Shown here one piece after another: positions 35,049 through 44,403 of a DNA stretch of 64,000 nucleotides. The position numbers and the translations under genes are program-made. Positions within the stretch are counted from its first letter, which is position 1. Each line of letters opens with the position of its first letter. The notes below the pieces were generated by a model. That model saw only the letters and a program-made list of their open reading frames with translations, was not told where the DNA came from and searched no databases. The stretch is from Desulfonatronospira thiodismutans ASO3-1 (GTDB taxonomy: Bacteria > Desulfobacterota > Desulfovibrionia > Desulfovibrionales > Desulfonatronovibrionaceae). Where the stretch lies: positions 682,001-746,000 of the forward strand of contig NZ_ACJN02000002.1 of assembly GCF_000174435.1 (NCBI RefSeq). The letters are read 5' to 3'.

Positions 35049-36242
35049 GTGGATATGGCGGATATAAATATTCTGAAGGTAAATCTTTTTCCGTTAAGCG
35101 ATGTGCATTGCGGGTTTGGCCTGCAGCAGGGCAGTGTCCTTGCCGGGCTGAACTATATTCCGGGCAGGGTGCTCAGGGGAGCTCTGGCAGGCTGGAGTAT
35201 AAGAAACGGTCGTATTCCCTCCAATAAAGAACCTTTATTCAAGAAGCTTTTTCAGGGAAGTGATTTTTCAGATTCAGGTGTTTCTTTCCCTTCTTGCAGA
35301 CTTGGAGACAGGTTTGATTTGCCAGCATCAGTATTCCGGGTGGGTAAAACCGGAGCCCAGGACCCTATGCACAAGCTTCTTGCCGGTAAGGACGACGAAA
35401 GCGTAGAAACTGATTTTACACTGGCAGACACTGGGCAGCCTATAGATTTTCTAAGGTCCGATAAAATGCCTTGTGAAGTACACTCTCAACTCTCTGCTGC
35501 CGGGGGCGCTGTAAAAGATCTGCAGACAGGTACTGAACTTTCAGAGCAGGCCCCGAGCGTTCTGGATATGCGTAACAGGCATGATCCCCAAAGCGGGAGG
35601 GTAGGGGAAGACGGTCTTTTTGCAGAAGAAATGATACCTTATATGGGTGCAGATTCCGGTTTCAGCGGTCTTCTAATCTGTACAGAAGAGGCCTTAAGGA
35701 TTTTTGAGCCTCTTGCCTCAAGATGTGATCCGATGAATCCTGATCCTCTGCATGTTATCTTTATGGGCAGGCGCAGATCACCTGTGTGCATTTCTGCAGA
35801 AAGAGCAGATCATATCCTGGATGAGGTGCTCAACTCTTTTGATTTAGGTGCTCAAAATATAAGCATAAGCTTTCACTCTGAATATCTACCCTCAGAATCA
35901 GAAATCTTTCCTTTACAGGACAGTCATCTGCAAAAAGATCTCGATTTGCCAGAACTCGAAATCAAGAACAAATTCTGCGTACGAGGCATGCAGCATGGAT
36001 TTAATGTTGTTAAAGATGAGCATGGATTCGACAGTCCTGATACTCAGAAAGAAACAACTGGAATGGAAGCGCGGCCTTGTTTTTCTCCAGGTACCTGCGT
36101 GTTTATTGATACAAAAAACAAAATAGGTCCGGAAGATAAGAAAAGGCTTGCTGTTCTTTCATTGACAGGAGCAGGAAAAGATACTGTTAATGGTTCCGGT
36201 AGATTCTTCATCAATGCCAACATTCATGGAATTCAGGAGTAA
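35049..36242 (+). CDS. Csx10-like RAMP (Cas5 type)
   Basis: Protein of 397 residues starting behind TAGGAGATG. The strand-loop VNLFPLSDVHCGFGLQQGSV is followed by IPGRVLRGALAGW, which fits Csx10/Csm4-class RAMPs that cap the crRNA 5' handle. Csx10 marks subtype III-D. The remaining roughly 300 residues include acidic loops and a second poorly conserved half with FCVRGMQHGFN. Subtype placement is by resemblance and should be read as III-D-like. Confidence 0.6.
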   Translation: MDMADINILKVNLFPLSDVHCGFGLQQGSVLAGLNYIPGRVLRGALAGWSIRNGRIPSNKEPLFKKLFQGSDFSDSGVSFPSCRLGDRFDLPASVFRVGKTGAQDPMHKLLAGKDDESVETDFTLADTGQPIDFLRSDKMPCEVHSQLSAAGGAVKDLQTGTELSEQAPSVLDMRNRHDPQSGRVGEDGLFAEEMIPYMGADSGFSGLLICTEEALRIFEPLASRCDPMNPDPLHVIFMGRRRSPVCISAERADHILDEVLNSFDLGAQNISISFHSEYLPSESEIFPLQDSHLQKDLDLPELEIKNKFCVRGMQHGFNVVKDEHGFDSPDTQKETTGMEARPCFSPGTCVFIDTKNKIGPEDKKRLAVLSLTGAGKDTVNGSGRFFINANIHGIQE

Positions 36243-36246
36243 AAAT

Positions 36247-36636
36247 ATGTATCATGAGCAGATGTACCACATAGGCGAATATATACTGAGCCATAAAGGG
36301 CTACAAAATTATTTTAAACAGGAGGGTGCCAATGCCAAAAGCTTTTGGAGGCAGTTCAGAAGCGATATGATGCGCCAAAGACCAGAAACTATAAAAAAAT
36401 ATCTTTGTTCAGAAGACTCCCGTCTTAACCATCATGAATATGCCGATAAATTCGGTAAAGAATTATATGAAATGTTTTTTAGTGAGGACAATGACCAGGA
36501 ACAGGTCAGGATGTATATCAATGCTGTTATTTATTTCTGCCTGGAAATGGATGCGTCATTTAAGGTTCAAGATATCACTGATAAAAATAAAAAACAGAGC
36601 TTGAAAACAGCTCTGCATATATGGGAGGCAAAATGA
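36247..36636 (+). CDS. small helical protein, candidate Cas11/small subunit
   Basis: Protein of 129 residues. The start at 36247 is preferred because CAGGAG precedes it by 8 bases; an in-frame ATG at 36190 lies inside the upstream gene. It is almost wholly alpha-helical (YHIGEYILSHKG, SFWRQFRSDMM, ELYEMFF, MYINAVIYFCLEM) and charged. Small helical proteins between RAMP genes in type III operons are usually the small subunit that lines the target strand. No sequence family is recognised, so the role rests on size, fold and place. The stop overlaps the next ATG (ATGA). Confidence 0.55.
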   Translation: MYHEQMYHIGEYILSHKGLQNYFKQEGANAKSFWRQFRSDMMRQRPETIKKYLCSEDSRLNHHEYADKFGKELYEMFFSEDNDQEQVRMYINAVIYFCLEMDASFKVQDITDKNKKQSLKTALHIWEAK

Positions 36637-38018
36637 TTCGCATACTTTTCTTTGCAACCCTGGAAATGGTGGCTCCCCTGCATATAGGCTCTGGAAAAAA
36701 AGATGACCCTCTCTCAGACAACCCTGTAATGCGCAACACAGCCGGCATGCCTTTTATCCCCGGAGGGTCTCTGAGTGGATTGTTTGCCAGAATTCTGGAT
36801 GAAAAGCAGAAAATAGACTTGCTTGGCTATCCTTCTTCACACAAGAAGGGAGACAACAAGCCATCCCGGGTTACCTTTGACGATGCACTGCCGATTCCTC
36901 AACAGCAGTATTCCATTCTTCATCCTGTAGATGTGAGGACTTCAGTGACCATAAAGCGTGACACTCTTACAGCCAAGCAAAACCACCTTTTTCAATCCGA
37001 GGTGCTGCCCGTAGGAACAAGGTTTTGCTTTTCCTGCCGCTTTGATGCCGAGAATGAAGAGCAGGCAAGCGAATTCAGGGAACTTGTAAACACTTTTTTA
37101 AACATGTCCCCACCCCTGGGGGGTAAGACCAATTCCGGTAAAGGACAGTGGAAGGCTGATGAATTTCATATTGCCAGGTTTGACCTTTCCACTCCTGAAG
37201 GTGTCAGGGAATGGGTTTTGAAAGGCCATGGCTTCAACTGGACCGGAGATCCTTCCACGCTTGACTTTAGCTCTAAAGAAAAAAATATTCCGGTTCAAAA
37301 CCTTGGAGATGAACGCTGGCGGGTCCGGATTCAGGCGGAGATCGATGGTCTGCACCTGGTTGCAGCCATGTCCGGGGTGCCTGTTAAGGAAAGCCCGGAC
37401 ATTGAACAGGCCACCCGACAGCGCATCGACGACCAGGGGGTACTACAGCCAGAATATGTTGATTTCGGTTCAAGTGTCAAAGGCCAGTTGCGGACTATTA
37501 TGGAGATGATTCTGCGTACTCATCTCAAAAGCCATGGACTTTCAAAAAAACAAGTCGAGCAGGAACTGATACCTGATCCAGCACCAGGTCAGAAGGATCC
37601 AAAAAGCAAATGGGTTAACGCAGCTCAGTTTTTCGGCAGCACAGAAAAAAAAGGCGGATTCAGGGCCTGCGAAATGGTCTGGCATGATGCTGATATCAGT
37701 CGCGAAGACCATATCAGGCTATGCGAATTCACCCAGCAGACCATAAGCGGGGCCAAGTTTGAGTTTGCACCGTTGTGTAAGGGAAGGTCAGAGCTGGAAA
37801 TCAGTGTCCCCAAAGACTCTCCAGACTGGCAAAAGGAGCTTCTGTCCCACGCAGCAATACTTCTGTCACTGGATATCCTCCCTTTTGGAGGGCATGCTTC
37901 CAGGGGTTATCTGGGGGCGAAGTTTTCAAGTCCTGAATATCCTGATGGCAAACCTGCCCAGGGAGAACTCAAGAGTCTCGTTGAAAGTCGTATTCATGAA
38001 AAACAGGAGGCTGCATGA
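36633..38018 (+). CDS. double RAMP protein (Csm3-Csm3 type fusion)
   Basis: Protein of 461 residues starting at 36633 behind GGGAGG. First RAMP: PLHIGSGKKDDPLSDNPVMR with D29 in the position of the Csm3 target-cleaving aspartate, MPFIPGGSLSGLFARIL, and a glycine loop PPLGGKTNSGKGQW. Second RAMP: YVDFGSSVKGQLRTIMEMIL and a closing loop LPFGGHASRGYLGAKF. Two Cas7 folds in one chain are typical of III-D-like systems. The retained D29 suggests the complex still cuts target RNA. Its last four bases overlap the next gene. Confidence 0.78.
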   Translation: MIRILFFATLEMVAPLHIGSGKKDDPLSDNPVMRNTAGMPFIPGGSLSGLFARILDEKQKIDLLGYPSSHKKGDNKPSRVTFDDALPIPQQQYSILHPVDVRTSVTIKRDTLTAKQNHLFQSEVLPVGTRFCFSCRFDAENEEQASEFRELVNTFLNMSPPLGGKTNSGKGQWKADEFHIARFDLSTPEGVREWVLKGHGFNWTGDPSTLDFSSKEKNIPVQNLGDERWRVRIQAEIDGLHLVAAMSGVPVKESPDIEQATRQRIDDQGVLQPEYVDFGSSVKGQLRTIMEMILRTHLKSHGLSKKQVEQELIPDPAPGQKDPKSKWVNAAQFFGSTEKKGGFRACEMVWHDADISREDHIRLCEFTQQTISGAKFEFAPLCKGRSELEISVPKDSPDWQKELLSHAAILLSLDILPFGGHASRGYLGAKFSSPEYPDGKPAQGELKSLVESRIHEKQEAA

Positions 38019-40222
38019 AGCCGGAAGATGTTGATGTCTTGATCTTTACCACCGTTGGGACCTCTTTGCTGACCAACAATGGATACGAACTGAAAAAGTT
38101 CAGACAAAACGAAAAGCAGGAAGAAAAGGTATGCAAAGAGTTAACAAATAAGCTCAGCAGGAAGTTGATCTGGAACCACATAGACCTAAAGAATAACCCT
38201 TTTCCTGCAGAAACTTCCAGCTTGTATGCCTTCCTCCAGAGCAATCCTTATAGTGAGGAAGAGCTAAAGGATAAATACAAGAAAGTTGTCTTTATTCATT
38301 CGCCGGACTTGAGTCAGAAAGAAGTGCCCAGGGGAATAAACGGACCTGCAGTGGCCCAGGGACTGGTGGATGTGACCAGACATCAGTTTAAAAATCTGGA
38401 AGAGGAACAGAGGTGGGATTTTGAAAATTGCAGGGAGATAAGCCAGCTTGATCCTGAGGATGCAAATGTTTTTCCCAGGGCGACAGAGAGTCTTTTCCAG
38501 ATTGTGCAGGAGCAGGTAAATGCGCATCCTGAGGCAGAAGTGTTCCTGAACATCACCGGGGGGTACAAAGGGCTTGTTCCCTATCTGACCATGCTGGGCA
38601 TGGCCCTGGGGGAAATGGTGCGCATATTTTACCTGTTCGAGGAGTCCCCGGAGATTATCTGGCTGCCGACCCTGCCCATGGCCTTTGATGTCATGCAGTG
38701 GAGAGATCAGAGGGGGCTTCTCAAGCCCTTTGAAGATCCTCAATGTACAATTCTTGAGCCTTCTCAAAAGCAGAAACTGTATGAAGCACTTCAGGGCACA
38801 AGAGCAGTCAGTCTGCTTCAAAAAAACGATGCTCAGGATATAGTCCTGAATCCCATGGGAAACTTCCTTAAACAACTTTATGATGAAAGCAAGGAGGGTC
38901 AGCTCAGTAGTTTCGGCTATGGTGATCAGTTGCTGGATAATATCAATGACCGGGATTTGCGCGAATATCTGGCAAAGAATTGTATTCCTCACTGGAGACA
39001 CATGTCTACTGGAGATCATATTCCTGAGACAGTGGAGCACGGAAGAGGTCATGTGCAGCGTCTGCTGGAACTGGCCCAGCAGTTTATTCTGGCTGCAGGG
39101 CTGGAGTTAAGCGATGAACAGCTTTTTGTACTTATTTCATGCATATGGCTGCACGATCTGGGCCATACCGGTGATTATTTCCAGTACGAAGGGAGTGACG
39201 GCCTGGTACAAAATCCTGAAGATGAAAGCAGCACAGGCAAATGTTTCTGTTACGGGGACCCTGACATGGTACGGGTCAATCACAACCTGCTCACCTACCA
39301 GCTGATAAAGGATGATGAGCTGGTCCCTGAAGACAGGCGGGTCATTTTTCCAGGCAGATTTCCCAAGAAATACCACAGGCAGAGACTTGTCGATTCAGTC
39401 AAGTATGCCTGCCTTTATCATCGCCGTAAAATGCCGGTCAAAGGGTCGAAGGAGGTTGGTGCTTTCATGGTTTCCAGGGGTCTTAGTGACTTCGAACAGG
39501 GCAACGAAGTGGTTGAAGGCTTCCCCATGCTTGCCGCCTTACTCAGGGTTTGTGATGGAGCAGAGAACCAGGCTGAAAGAAGCGGCAGTCATGAGTATGA
39601 GAAAGTCATGCGCTGGGTGATCAAGCGCCGGGTATCGGCTATGCTGGATATGCCGGAGTTTACGGGTGCTTTGGCCTCGTTGTGCAATAACCGTCCTGAA
39701 TTATTTGATCAGGGTGATTATTTTGCCTCTTTTCAATGGGATAGTGAACTGAGTACAAAGATCAAAGATATCCAGCAAGTCCAGTGGGACGGCGTTACAA
39801 CACATACTGGGCCAGCCATTGAGGCGGAGTTCAAGTCCAGGCAACCTCCACACTACCAGAAACACCGCATGCTGAGTAACACCTTTGTTGTTCCGGTCAA
39901 GGGCGATGACTGCAAAAAAACAGGCAGTCAGGGCCTGTGTGCTTTCCAGGGGTCCAGCAAGCATCCTGTTATTGGTGTATATTGTCTGGCAAACACAGGT
40001 CGGGATGACAGCACAGGGTTTGAATACAACAGGCAGACTGTTCTGGATGACATTATGGTGTCTTTAGCCACAGAGTTTGAGCCTGTCGCACATCTTTTGC
40101 CGTTCAGCCTGGCCATATTTCTCATAGAGAATGGACAAGTGTACCATTTGTGCCATCATGAAAAACATGATGATTCTTGTGATGGTGGTAGAGCTGGCAA
40201 ATATTGTCTGAAATCCATCTAA
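38015..40222 (+). CDS. CARF-HD ancillary effector
   Basis: Protein of 735 residues. The N-terminal CARF-like sensor (about 1-230) has LIFTTVGTSLLTNNG and the NITGGYKG loop at 179-186, which bind cyclic oligoadenylate in Csm6/Csx1-type proteins. A central HD hydrolase domain has H342, H346 and the HD doublet H380-D381 in CIWLHDLGHTGDYF, followed by further histidines (KYACLYHRRKMPV). The C-terminal part after about 560 is unknown. Activated HD domains in such proteins may be nucleases or phosphodiesterases. As Cas10 here lacks its HD domain, this protein may supply that activity. Last gene of the operon. Confidence 0.8.
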   Translation: MKPEDVDVLIFTTVGTSLLTNNGYELKKFRQNEKQEEKVCKELTNKLSRKLIWNHIDLKNNPFPAETSSLYAFLQSNPYSEEELKDKYKKVVFIHSPDLSQKEVPRGINGPAVAQGLVDVTRHQFKNLEEEQRWDFENCREISQLDPEDANVFPRATESLFQIVQEQVNAHPEAEVFLNITGGYKGLVPYLTMLGMALGEMVRIFYLFEESPEIIWLPTLPMAFDVMQWRDQRGLLKPFEDPQCTILEPSQKQKLYEALQGTRAVSLLQKNDAQDIVLNPMGNFLKQLYDESKEGQLSSFGYGDQLLDNINDRDLREYLAKNCIPHWRHMSTGDHIPETVEHGRGHVQRLLELAQQFILAAGLELSDEQLFVLISCIWLHDLGHTGDYFQYEGSDGLVQNPEDESSTGKCFCYGDPDMVRVNHNLLTYQLIKDDELVPEDRRVIFPGRFPKKYHRQRLVDSVKYACLYHRRKMPVKGSKEVGAFMVSRGLSDFEQGNEVVEGFPMLAALLRVCDGAENQAERSGSHEYEKVMRWVIKRRVSAMLDMPEFTGALASLCNNRPELFDQGDYFASFQWDSELSTKIKDIQQVQWDGVTTHTGPAIEAEFKSRQPPHYQKHRMLSNTFVVPVKGDDCKKTGSQGLCAFQGSSKHPVIGVYCLANTGRDDSTGFEYNRQTVLDDIMVSLATEFEPVAHLLPFSLAIFLIENGQVYHLCHHEKHDDSCDGGRAGKYCLKSI

Positions 40223-40283
40223 AAAAATAGGTGGTTGAATATTAAAAAGCAGCTTAAATAAACGAAGGGCAAATAAATATGGG

Positions 40284-40317
40284 AGGGGATTGGATTTAAA
40301 GTCTAATCCCCTTTCTG
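40284..40317 (+). terminator. terminator of the CRISPR/RNA-polymerase operon
   Basis: AGGGGATT at 40284-40291 pairs with AATCCCCT at 40305-40312; the inner GGATTTAAAGTC can extend the stem. A short T-rich stretch (TTTCTGATTTTTATTAG) follows. It lies 61 bp after the CARF-HD stop, the last gene of the 20-kb operon. The rest of the gap to cas1 (40318-40730) has no gene except a copy of the CTTTCC/A-tract motif. Confidence 0.6.
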
Positions 40318-40474
40318 ATTTTTATTAGCTTGTAGTCCGGTTTCCCGCCCCCCCTCAGTATTTTCTCAAGAAAGCAGGAGAGGCCTTCCCAGCTCCTGAC
40401 CTGCGTTCTAGAGTGCAAGGCATAGCATTTCAGCCATTTTTGAGCTGTCTATTATAAATCCCAGCATATCATAA

Positions 40475-40500
40475 ACCACTTTCCATATAAAAAAATGCAG
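40475..40500. promoter_or_regulatory. CTTTCC + A-tract motif, copy 1 (before cas1)
   Basis: CACTTTCCATATAAAAAAAT, then GCAG. Near-identical motifs occur at 45256-45280, 45304-45330, 53192-53220 and 55627-55652, always in noncoding DNA of the adaptation/array region. Could be a promoter or regulator site; the A-tract suggests a bend or UP element. Confidence 0.4.
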
Positions 40501-40730
40501 GGGAATAGAAAAGCGATTCGTTGCCAGCTATGCACAAGATCCCTGGTATAGCCATCTGACATCTACCCTCTGTCCTGCACCTGCGTGGGATTATTATATG
40601 ACAAGTGCCTTAAAGTTATTAGCATTTCAGGTGGAACTGGGGGCAGACAATGTTTTTGCAGGCATATAATGGAAGGCCGGTTGTGCAATTTATTGTTTTT
40701 TTTCTTCGAATAAGCCAGGAGGAAGTCCCC

Positions 40731-41732
40731 ATGGAAAGAGTGTATATCCTGGAAGACGGGGTTTACTTGAGAAAAAACGGCGACAACCTGGTGCTTACCA
40801 AAAACAGGCAGACGTTAGAAGAGATACCTGTGCGCAACCTGAAACAGATGGTGCTCGCAGGTTACGCCGCCCTTAGTGGTTCTGTATTGCAGGTTTTGAT
40901 GCAAAACAGGGTGGAGACTGTTTTTCTTGATAAAAACTGGCGTTTTCAGGGCAGGCTTAATGTGGATGAGCATAAGCATGTTCAACGCAGGATTGATCAG
41001 TACCGTAATCTCAGTGATCCTGAGTTTGTTGCAGAATCTGCCAGAATCCTGGTGCACGGCAAGCTGGAAAACATGGCCCGCATGCTTCAGGTCAGGGGTA
41101 AACGGATGAAGAACCAGGAGCTTTTGTCCAAAGCAGCTGCGATAAGGGCTTTGGGAAAAGAGCTTGGCAGCTTGCAGGACGTAGAACTGATCAGGGGATG
41201 CGAGGGACATGCATCCAGGCTGTATTTTCAGGTGTTTGATCATCTTTTAACCAACAAAAATTTCAGCTTCAAGGGACGTAGCAAGCGTCCACCCAAAGAC
41301 CCGGTCAATGCCCTGCTTTCATTTGTTTATACACTGCTGACCAATGAAGTACAGACAGCGGTAAAGACAGTTGGCCTTGACCCTTACCTGGGTGCTCTGC
41401 ATGTCATCGACTATGGCAGGCCCTCTCTGGCCTGTGACCTGGTGGAGGAATGGAGGGCATTTCTGGGGGACAGGCTGGTCCTGGGGCTTATAAACAAAAA
41501 AAGCATAAGTGTTGATGATTTTGTTTATCGTGATGTGAAAGATACGGATTTTGTAGATGAAAAAGATCTGCGCAGCAAAAGGCCTGTGGAAATGAAGCCC
41601 GCAATATGCCGGGCTTTTCTGCAATCTTATGAGAAATGGATGCAGCAGAAGATCCTGGACCCTGTAAGTGGTGCGTATTCCACGCAAAGTGGACAGTCAG
41701 TACACGGCATGATGGACAGTGTTCCACACTGA
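40731..41732 (+). pseudogene. cas1: cas1, 3' end replaced by an insertion sequence
   Basis: Cas1 integrase for spacer acquisition. The start at 40731 (MERVYILEDGVYLRK) lies behind AGGAGG. The metal-binding residues of the family are all present: E in RGCEGHASRLYF, H in GALHVIDYGRPSL and the acidic pair in ACDLVEEWR. Native sequence stops at codon 314 (nt 41671), where the IS21 element begins; the frame then reads about 20 IS-encoded residues to a stop. The lost tail of about 36 residues exists downstream at 45017-45125. Because only the C-terminal tail is gone, activity cannot be ruled out. It is a different transcript from the effector operon. Confidence 0.85.
41059..41671 (+). repeat. 613-bp direct repeat of cas1, left copy
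   Basis: By eye identical to 44404-45016 at a constant offset of 3345 bp. It directly abuts the left end of the IS21-family element. IS21 elements normally duplicate only 4-8 bp of target. Confidence 0.85.
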
Positions 41733-41843
41733 TGGTGGACAGCATTCCATGGGAAAGTGGACAGTGTTCCACGCTGATGGTGGACAGATGTCATTCACAG
41801 AACAAAGCGCTTATCGGAGCGAAGCGACGCGGGATGCCTTGTT

Positions 41844-42599
41844 TTAATCGAAACTGTTCTTTGAAGTCAACGATGCTTCCAGTTCGCGCATGGAATCTCC
41901 CCAAAGATCCATTCGGTGTGCATTGTGGATCAGGCGATCCAGGACAGCGTCAGCCAGGGTGGGATCACCCAGATACTCGTGCCATTTTTGGATTGAGAGC
42001 TGGCTTGTAACCAGGGTGGAGCGCAGCCCGTGCCGGTCCTCAAGGATCTCCAGTAGATCTCTTAGCTGTTCAGCTTTAAGCGGGCTTATGCCCCAGTCAT
42101 CCAGGACCAGCAGATCTGTTTTGGCCAGCTCTTTCATGACTTTGGGGTAACGCCCGTCACCTCTGGATATGCCCACATCCTGCAAGAGACGGGGCATGCG
42201 GGTATAGAGGGCGCTGTATCCCTCTCTGCAGGCTTTTTGGGCCAGGGCACAGGCCAGCCAGCTTTTGCCTATCCCTGTGGGTCCTGTAATAATCAGGTTT
42301 TGATGCTCTTTTATCCACTGGCAGTCACAAAGCTTGAAGACTTGTGACTTGTCCAGTCTTCTGGGATGACGGTAGTTAATGTCTTCAACCACAGCCCTGT
42401 GCCTCAGCTTGGCTTTTTTGAGCCTTGTTTGCAGACGTTTGGATTCTCTTTCCGTCATCTCCCGGTCCAGGAGCAGGCCCAGTCTTTCTTCAAAGGACAG
42501 GGCCTCAATTTCCCTGGTTTCCTGCTGTTCCTGCAGGGCCTTAAGCATGCCTGTCAGTCGCATGGTTTGTAGTTTTTCAAGAGTGGGGTGGTTTAACAT
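41844..42599 (-). CDS. istB: IS21 transposition helper ATPase IstB
   Basis: AAA+ protein of 251 residues that assists IstA in target selection. Walker A is ITGPTGIGKSWLACALA and Walker B LLVLDDWGISPL; the arginine-containing C-terminal part reads LVTSQLSIQKWHEYLGDP and ADAVLDRLIHNAHRM, typical of IstB. The start is preceded by AAGGAGG on the minus strand. It follows istA by 12 bp. It is full length and looks intact. Confidence 0.92.
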   Translation of the reverse strand: MLNHPTLEKLQTMRLTGMLKALQEQQETREIEALSFEERLGLLLDREMTERESKRLQTRLKKAKLRHRAVVEDINYRHPRRLDKSQVFKLCDCQWIKEHQNLIITGPTGIGKSWLACALAQKACREGYSALYTRMPRLLQDVGISRGDGRYPKVMKELAKTDLLVLDDWGISPLKAEQLRDLLEILEDRHGLRSTLVTSQLSIQKWHEYLGDPTLADAVLDRLIHNAHRMDLWGDSMRELEASLTSKNSFD

Positions 42600-42611
42600 T
42601 TTGTCCTCCTT

Positions 42612-44138
42612 TTAATGATAGTAGTTTGCGCCCCGGATGTTGTCATGCTCCAGCACCGGAGCTTCAGAATTCTCGGACGGACTTGGTAAAGGCTGTTTGT
42701 CCAGGTTGTTCTTCAGGATGGATTCTACGCTCTTGTAGTTTGTCGATCCCAGGGTCAGGGCTCTTAAACAGGCAGATTCAAGCCTTTCTTCTCCATATTG
42801 CTTGCCCAGGCGCATGACGCCCAGGCAAGGCCTAAAGCCCTGCTGGGGATGGATCCTTTTGCCCATGATGGTTTTGATCAGCTTGGCCGTGGCAGGTCCA
42901 GTCTTGCTGGCCCAGTTTATCAGCCGCTCCGGATTCCAGTAATCATGCTCCCTGTGAGCCTTGGGCATATGTTCTTTGACCGTGGTATAGCTCCTTTTGT
43001 TATAGGATCTTTTATGGCTGGCCACCCGGGAGTTCTTGTGGAACAGCTCCACAGTGTTTTCCGTGTACCTGGCATCAAGCCTTTTTTTGACCAGGTGATG
43101 GGGAACTGAGTAGTAATGCCGGTCAATCTCCACGTGATAGTCTATGTTCACCTTAACCTTCTTCCAGAGGGCATATTCATAATGTGTGGCCGGAAGCGGC
43201 TGCAGAGCAGGTCTGTCTATTTCTTCAAAGAGCGACTTCCTGCTCCCTGGCAGTTTTTTGAAAGGCTTGTCGTTTAGCTTTTCCAGCAGCTTCCTGATTT
43301 CCAGGTTTAACTCCCACAGGGAGAAAAACTGCTGATTTCTGAGCCTGGCCAGAATCCACCTGGAGACAAGAAGCACACCGCTTTCGGCTTTGGCCTTGTC
43401 CTTTGGCTTTTTTCTCCTGGCAGGGATGACCGCCGTATTGTAGTGCAGGGCCATGTCTTGATAGGTGGGGTTCAGATCCGGCTCATATATATGGGGTTTA
43501 TTGACTCCGGACTTGAGATTGTCCGGGATTGTAATCAAGGGGACTCCCTGTAGAAACTTGAAGGTCCGGACATGGGAGTTGATCCAGTCCCAGAGGTTCT
43601 GGCTCCAGGTGGCTTCCGCATAGGTGTAGTTGCTTGCACCCATGACAGCTACAAAGATCTGGGCCTGGCTTATTTCTCCTGTTCCCGGATCCGTAACCGG
43701 TACAGTATGGCCGGCATAATCAACGAAGAGCTTTTCGCCGGCCCTGTGGTTGTGGCGCATGACCAGATCAAGCTTGCCGCGCCATGCTCTGTATTCCCGG
43801 CAGAACCAGCTGTACTCGAAGCCGTCTGGGTTGGCCTCTTTGTATTCTTCCCAGAGCAAAAACTTGGTCACACCCTTTTTTTGCATTTCCTGATGCACCA
43901 GGTTCCAGTCCGGTACTGGGGTAGATACTTTATGCTCATTTTGCTGCGGAGGAAACAGAAGCTCGTGAAGCCTCTCCTCTGTCATATTCTCAGGCAGCGG
44001 CCAGAAAATCCCGGCATTTTTTGCTCTGGATATATAGGTGGCAACTGTGGACTTGCCTATATCGCAGCACTTGGCAATCTGGCGGGTGCTGAAGCCTTGT
44101 CCGTATTTTAAACGCAGGATTTCAGAAATTTTTCGCAT
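42612..44138 (-). CDS. istA: IS21 transposase IstA
   Basis: DDE transposase of 508 residues. The start at 44138 (MRKISEILRLKYGQGFSTRQ) is chosen because AGGAGAGG lies just upstream; an in-frame ATG at 44159 lacks one. The N-terminal helix-turn-helix (FSTRQIAKCCDIGKSTVATY) recognises the ends. The catalytic core begins EKLFVDYAGHTVPV with the first aspartate. An Mu-type C-terminal domain follows. It is intact, so the element may still be mobile. Confidence 0.92.
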   Translation of the reverse strand: MRKISEILRLKYGQGFSTRQIAKCCDIGKSTVATYISRAKNAGIFWPLPENMTEERLHELLFPPQQNEHKVSTPVPDWNLVHQEMQKKGVTKFLLWEEYKEANPDGFEYSWFCREYRAWRGKLDLVMRHNHRAGEKLFVDYAGHTVPVTDPGTGEISQAQIFVAVMGASNYTYAEATWSQNLWDWINSHVRTFKFLQGVPLITIPDNLKSGVNKPHIYEPDLNPTYQDMALHYNTAVIPARRKKPKDKAKAESGVLLVSRWILARLRNQQFFSLWELNLEIRKLLEKLNDKPFKKLPGSRKSLFEEIDRPALQPLPATHYEYALWKKVKVNIDYHVEIDRHYYSVPHHLVKKRLDARYTENTVELFHKNSRVASHKRSYNKRSYTTVKEHMPKAHREHDYWNPERLINWASKTGPATAKLIKTIMGKRIHPQQGFRPCLGVMRLGKQYGEERLESACLRALTLGSTNYKSVESILKNNLDKQPLPSPSENSEAPVLEHDNIRGANYYH

Positions 44139-44403
44139 GGATAACCTCTCCTGTGGCATTTGTACCTCCCGTTTGAATTTGTTTGGAGGTACATGATTGA
44201 CAGGTTATCCCGCGTCAAACTTAAAAAGAAGAGGTGCTCCTTAGAGCGGCGAGTTCATTGTGAAGGTGTCCATCTTCCCGTGGAATGCTGTCCACCTTGC
44301 CGTGGAATGACTGTCCATCATGAGCATGGAATGCTGTCCTTTTTCCCATGGAACACTGTCCACTTTGCTGTGGAATGCTGTCCGTTTTCCCGTGAAATAC
44401 GCA

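Larger units (their letters stand above)
41672..44403 (-). mobile_element. IS21-family insertion sequence (istA/istB)
   Basis: Element of 2732 bp that begins TGCGTATTCCACG and ends with the near complement CGTGAAATACGCA, so the termini have the TG...CA form of this family. Several subterminal copies of a GTGGACAG / ATTCCAC motif lie inside both ends, as expected for IS21 transposase binding. It contains istA and istB in the usual order and overlap-free spacing, read on the minus strand. It splits cas1. Confidence 0.88.

Noticed and set aside
41844-44138. IS21 istA/istB as part of the CRISPR system
   Set aside because: Both are ordinary IS21 genes, on the opposite strand, inside clear IS ends that split cas1; they are passengers.
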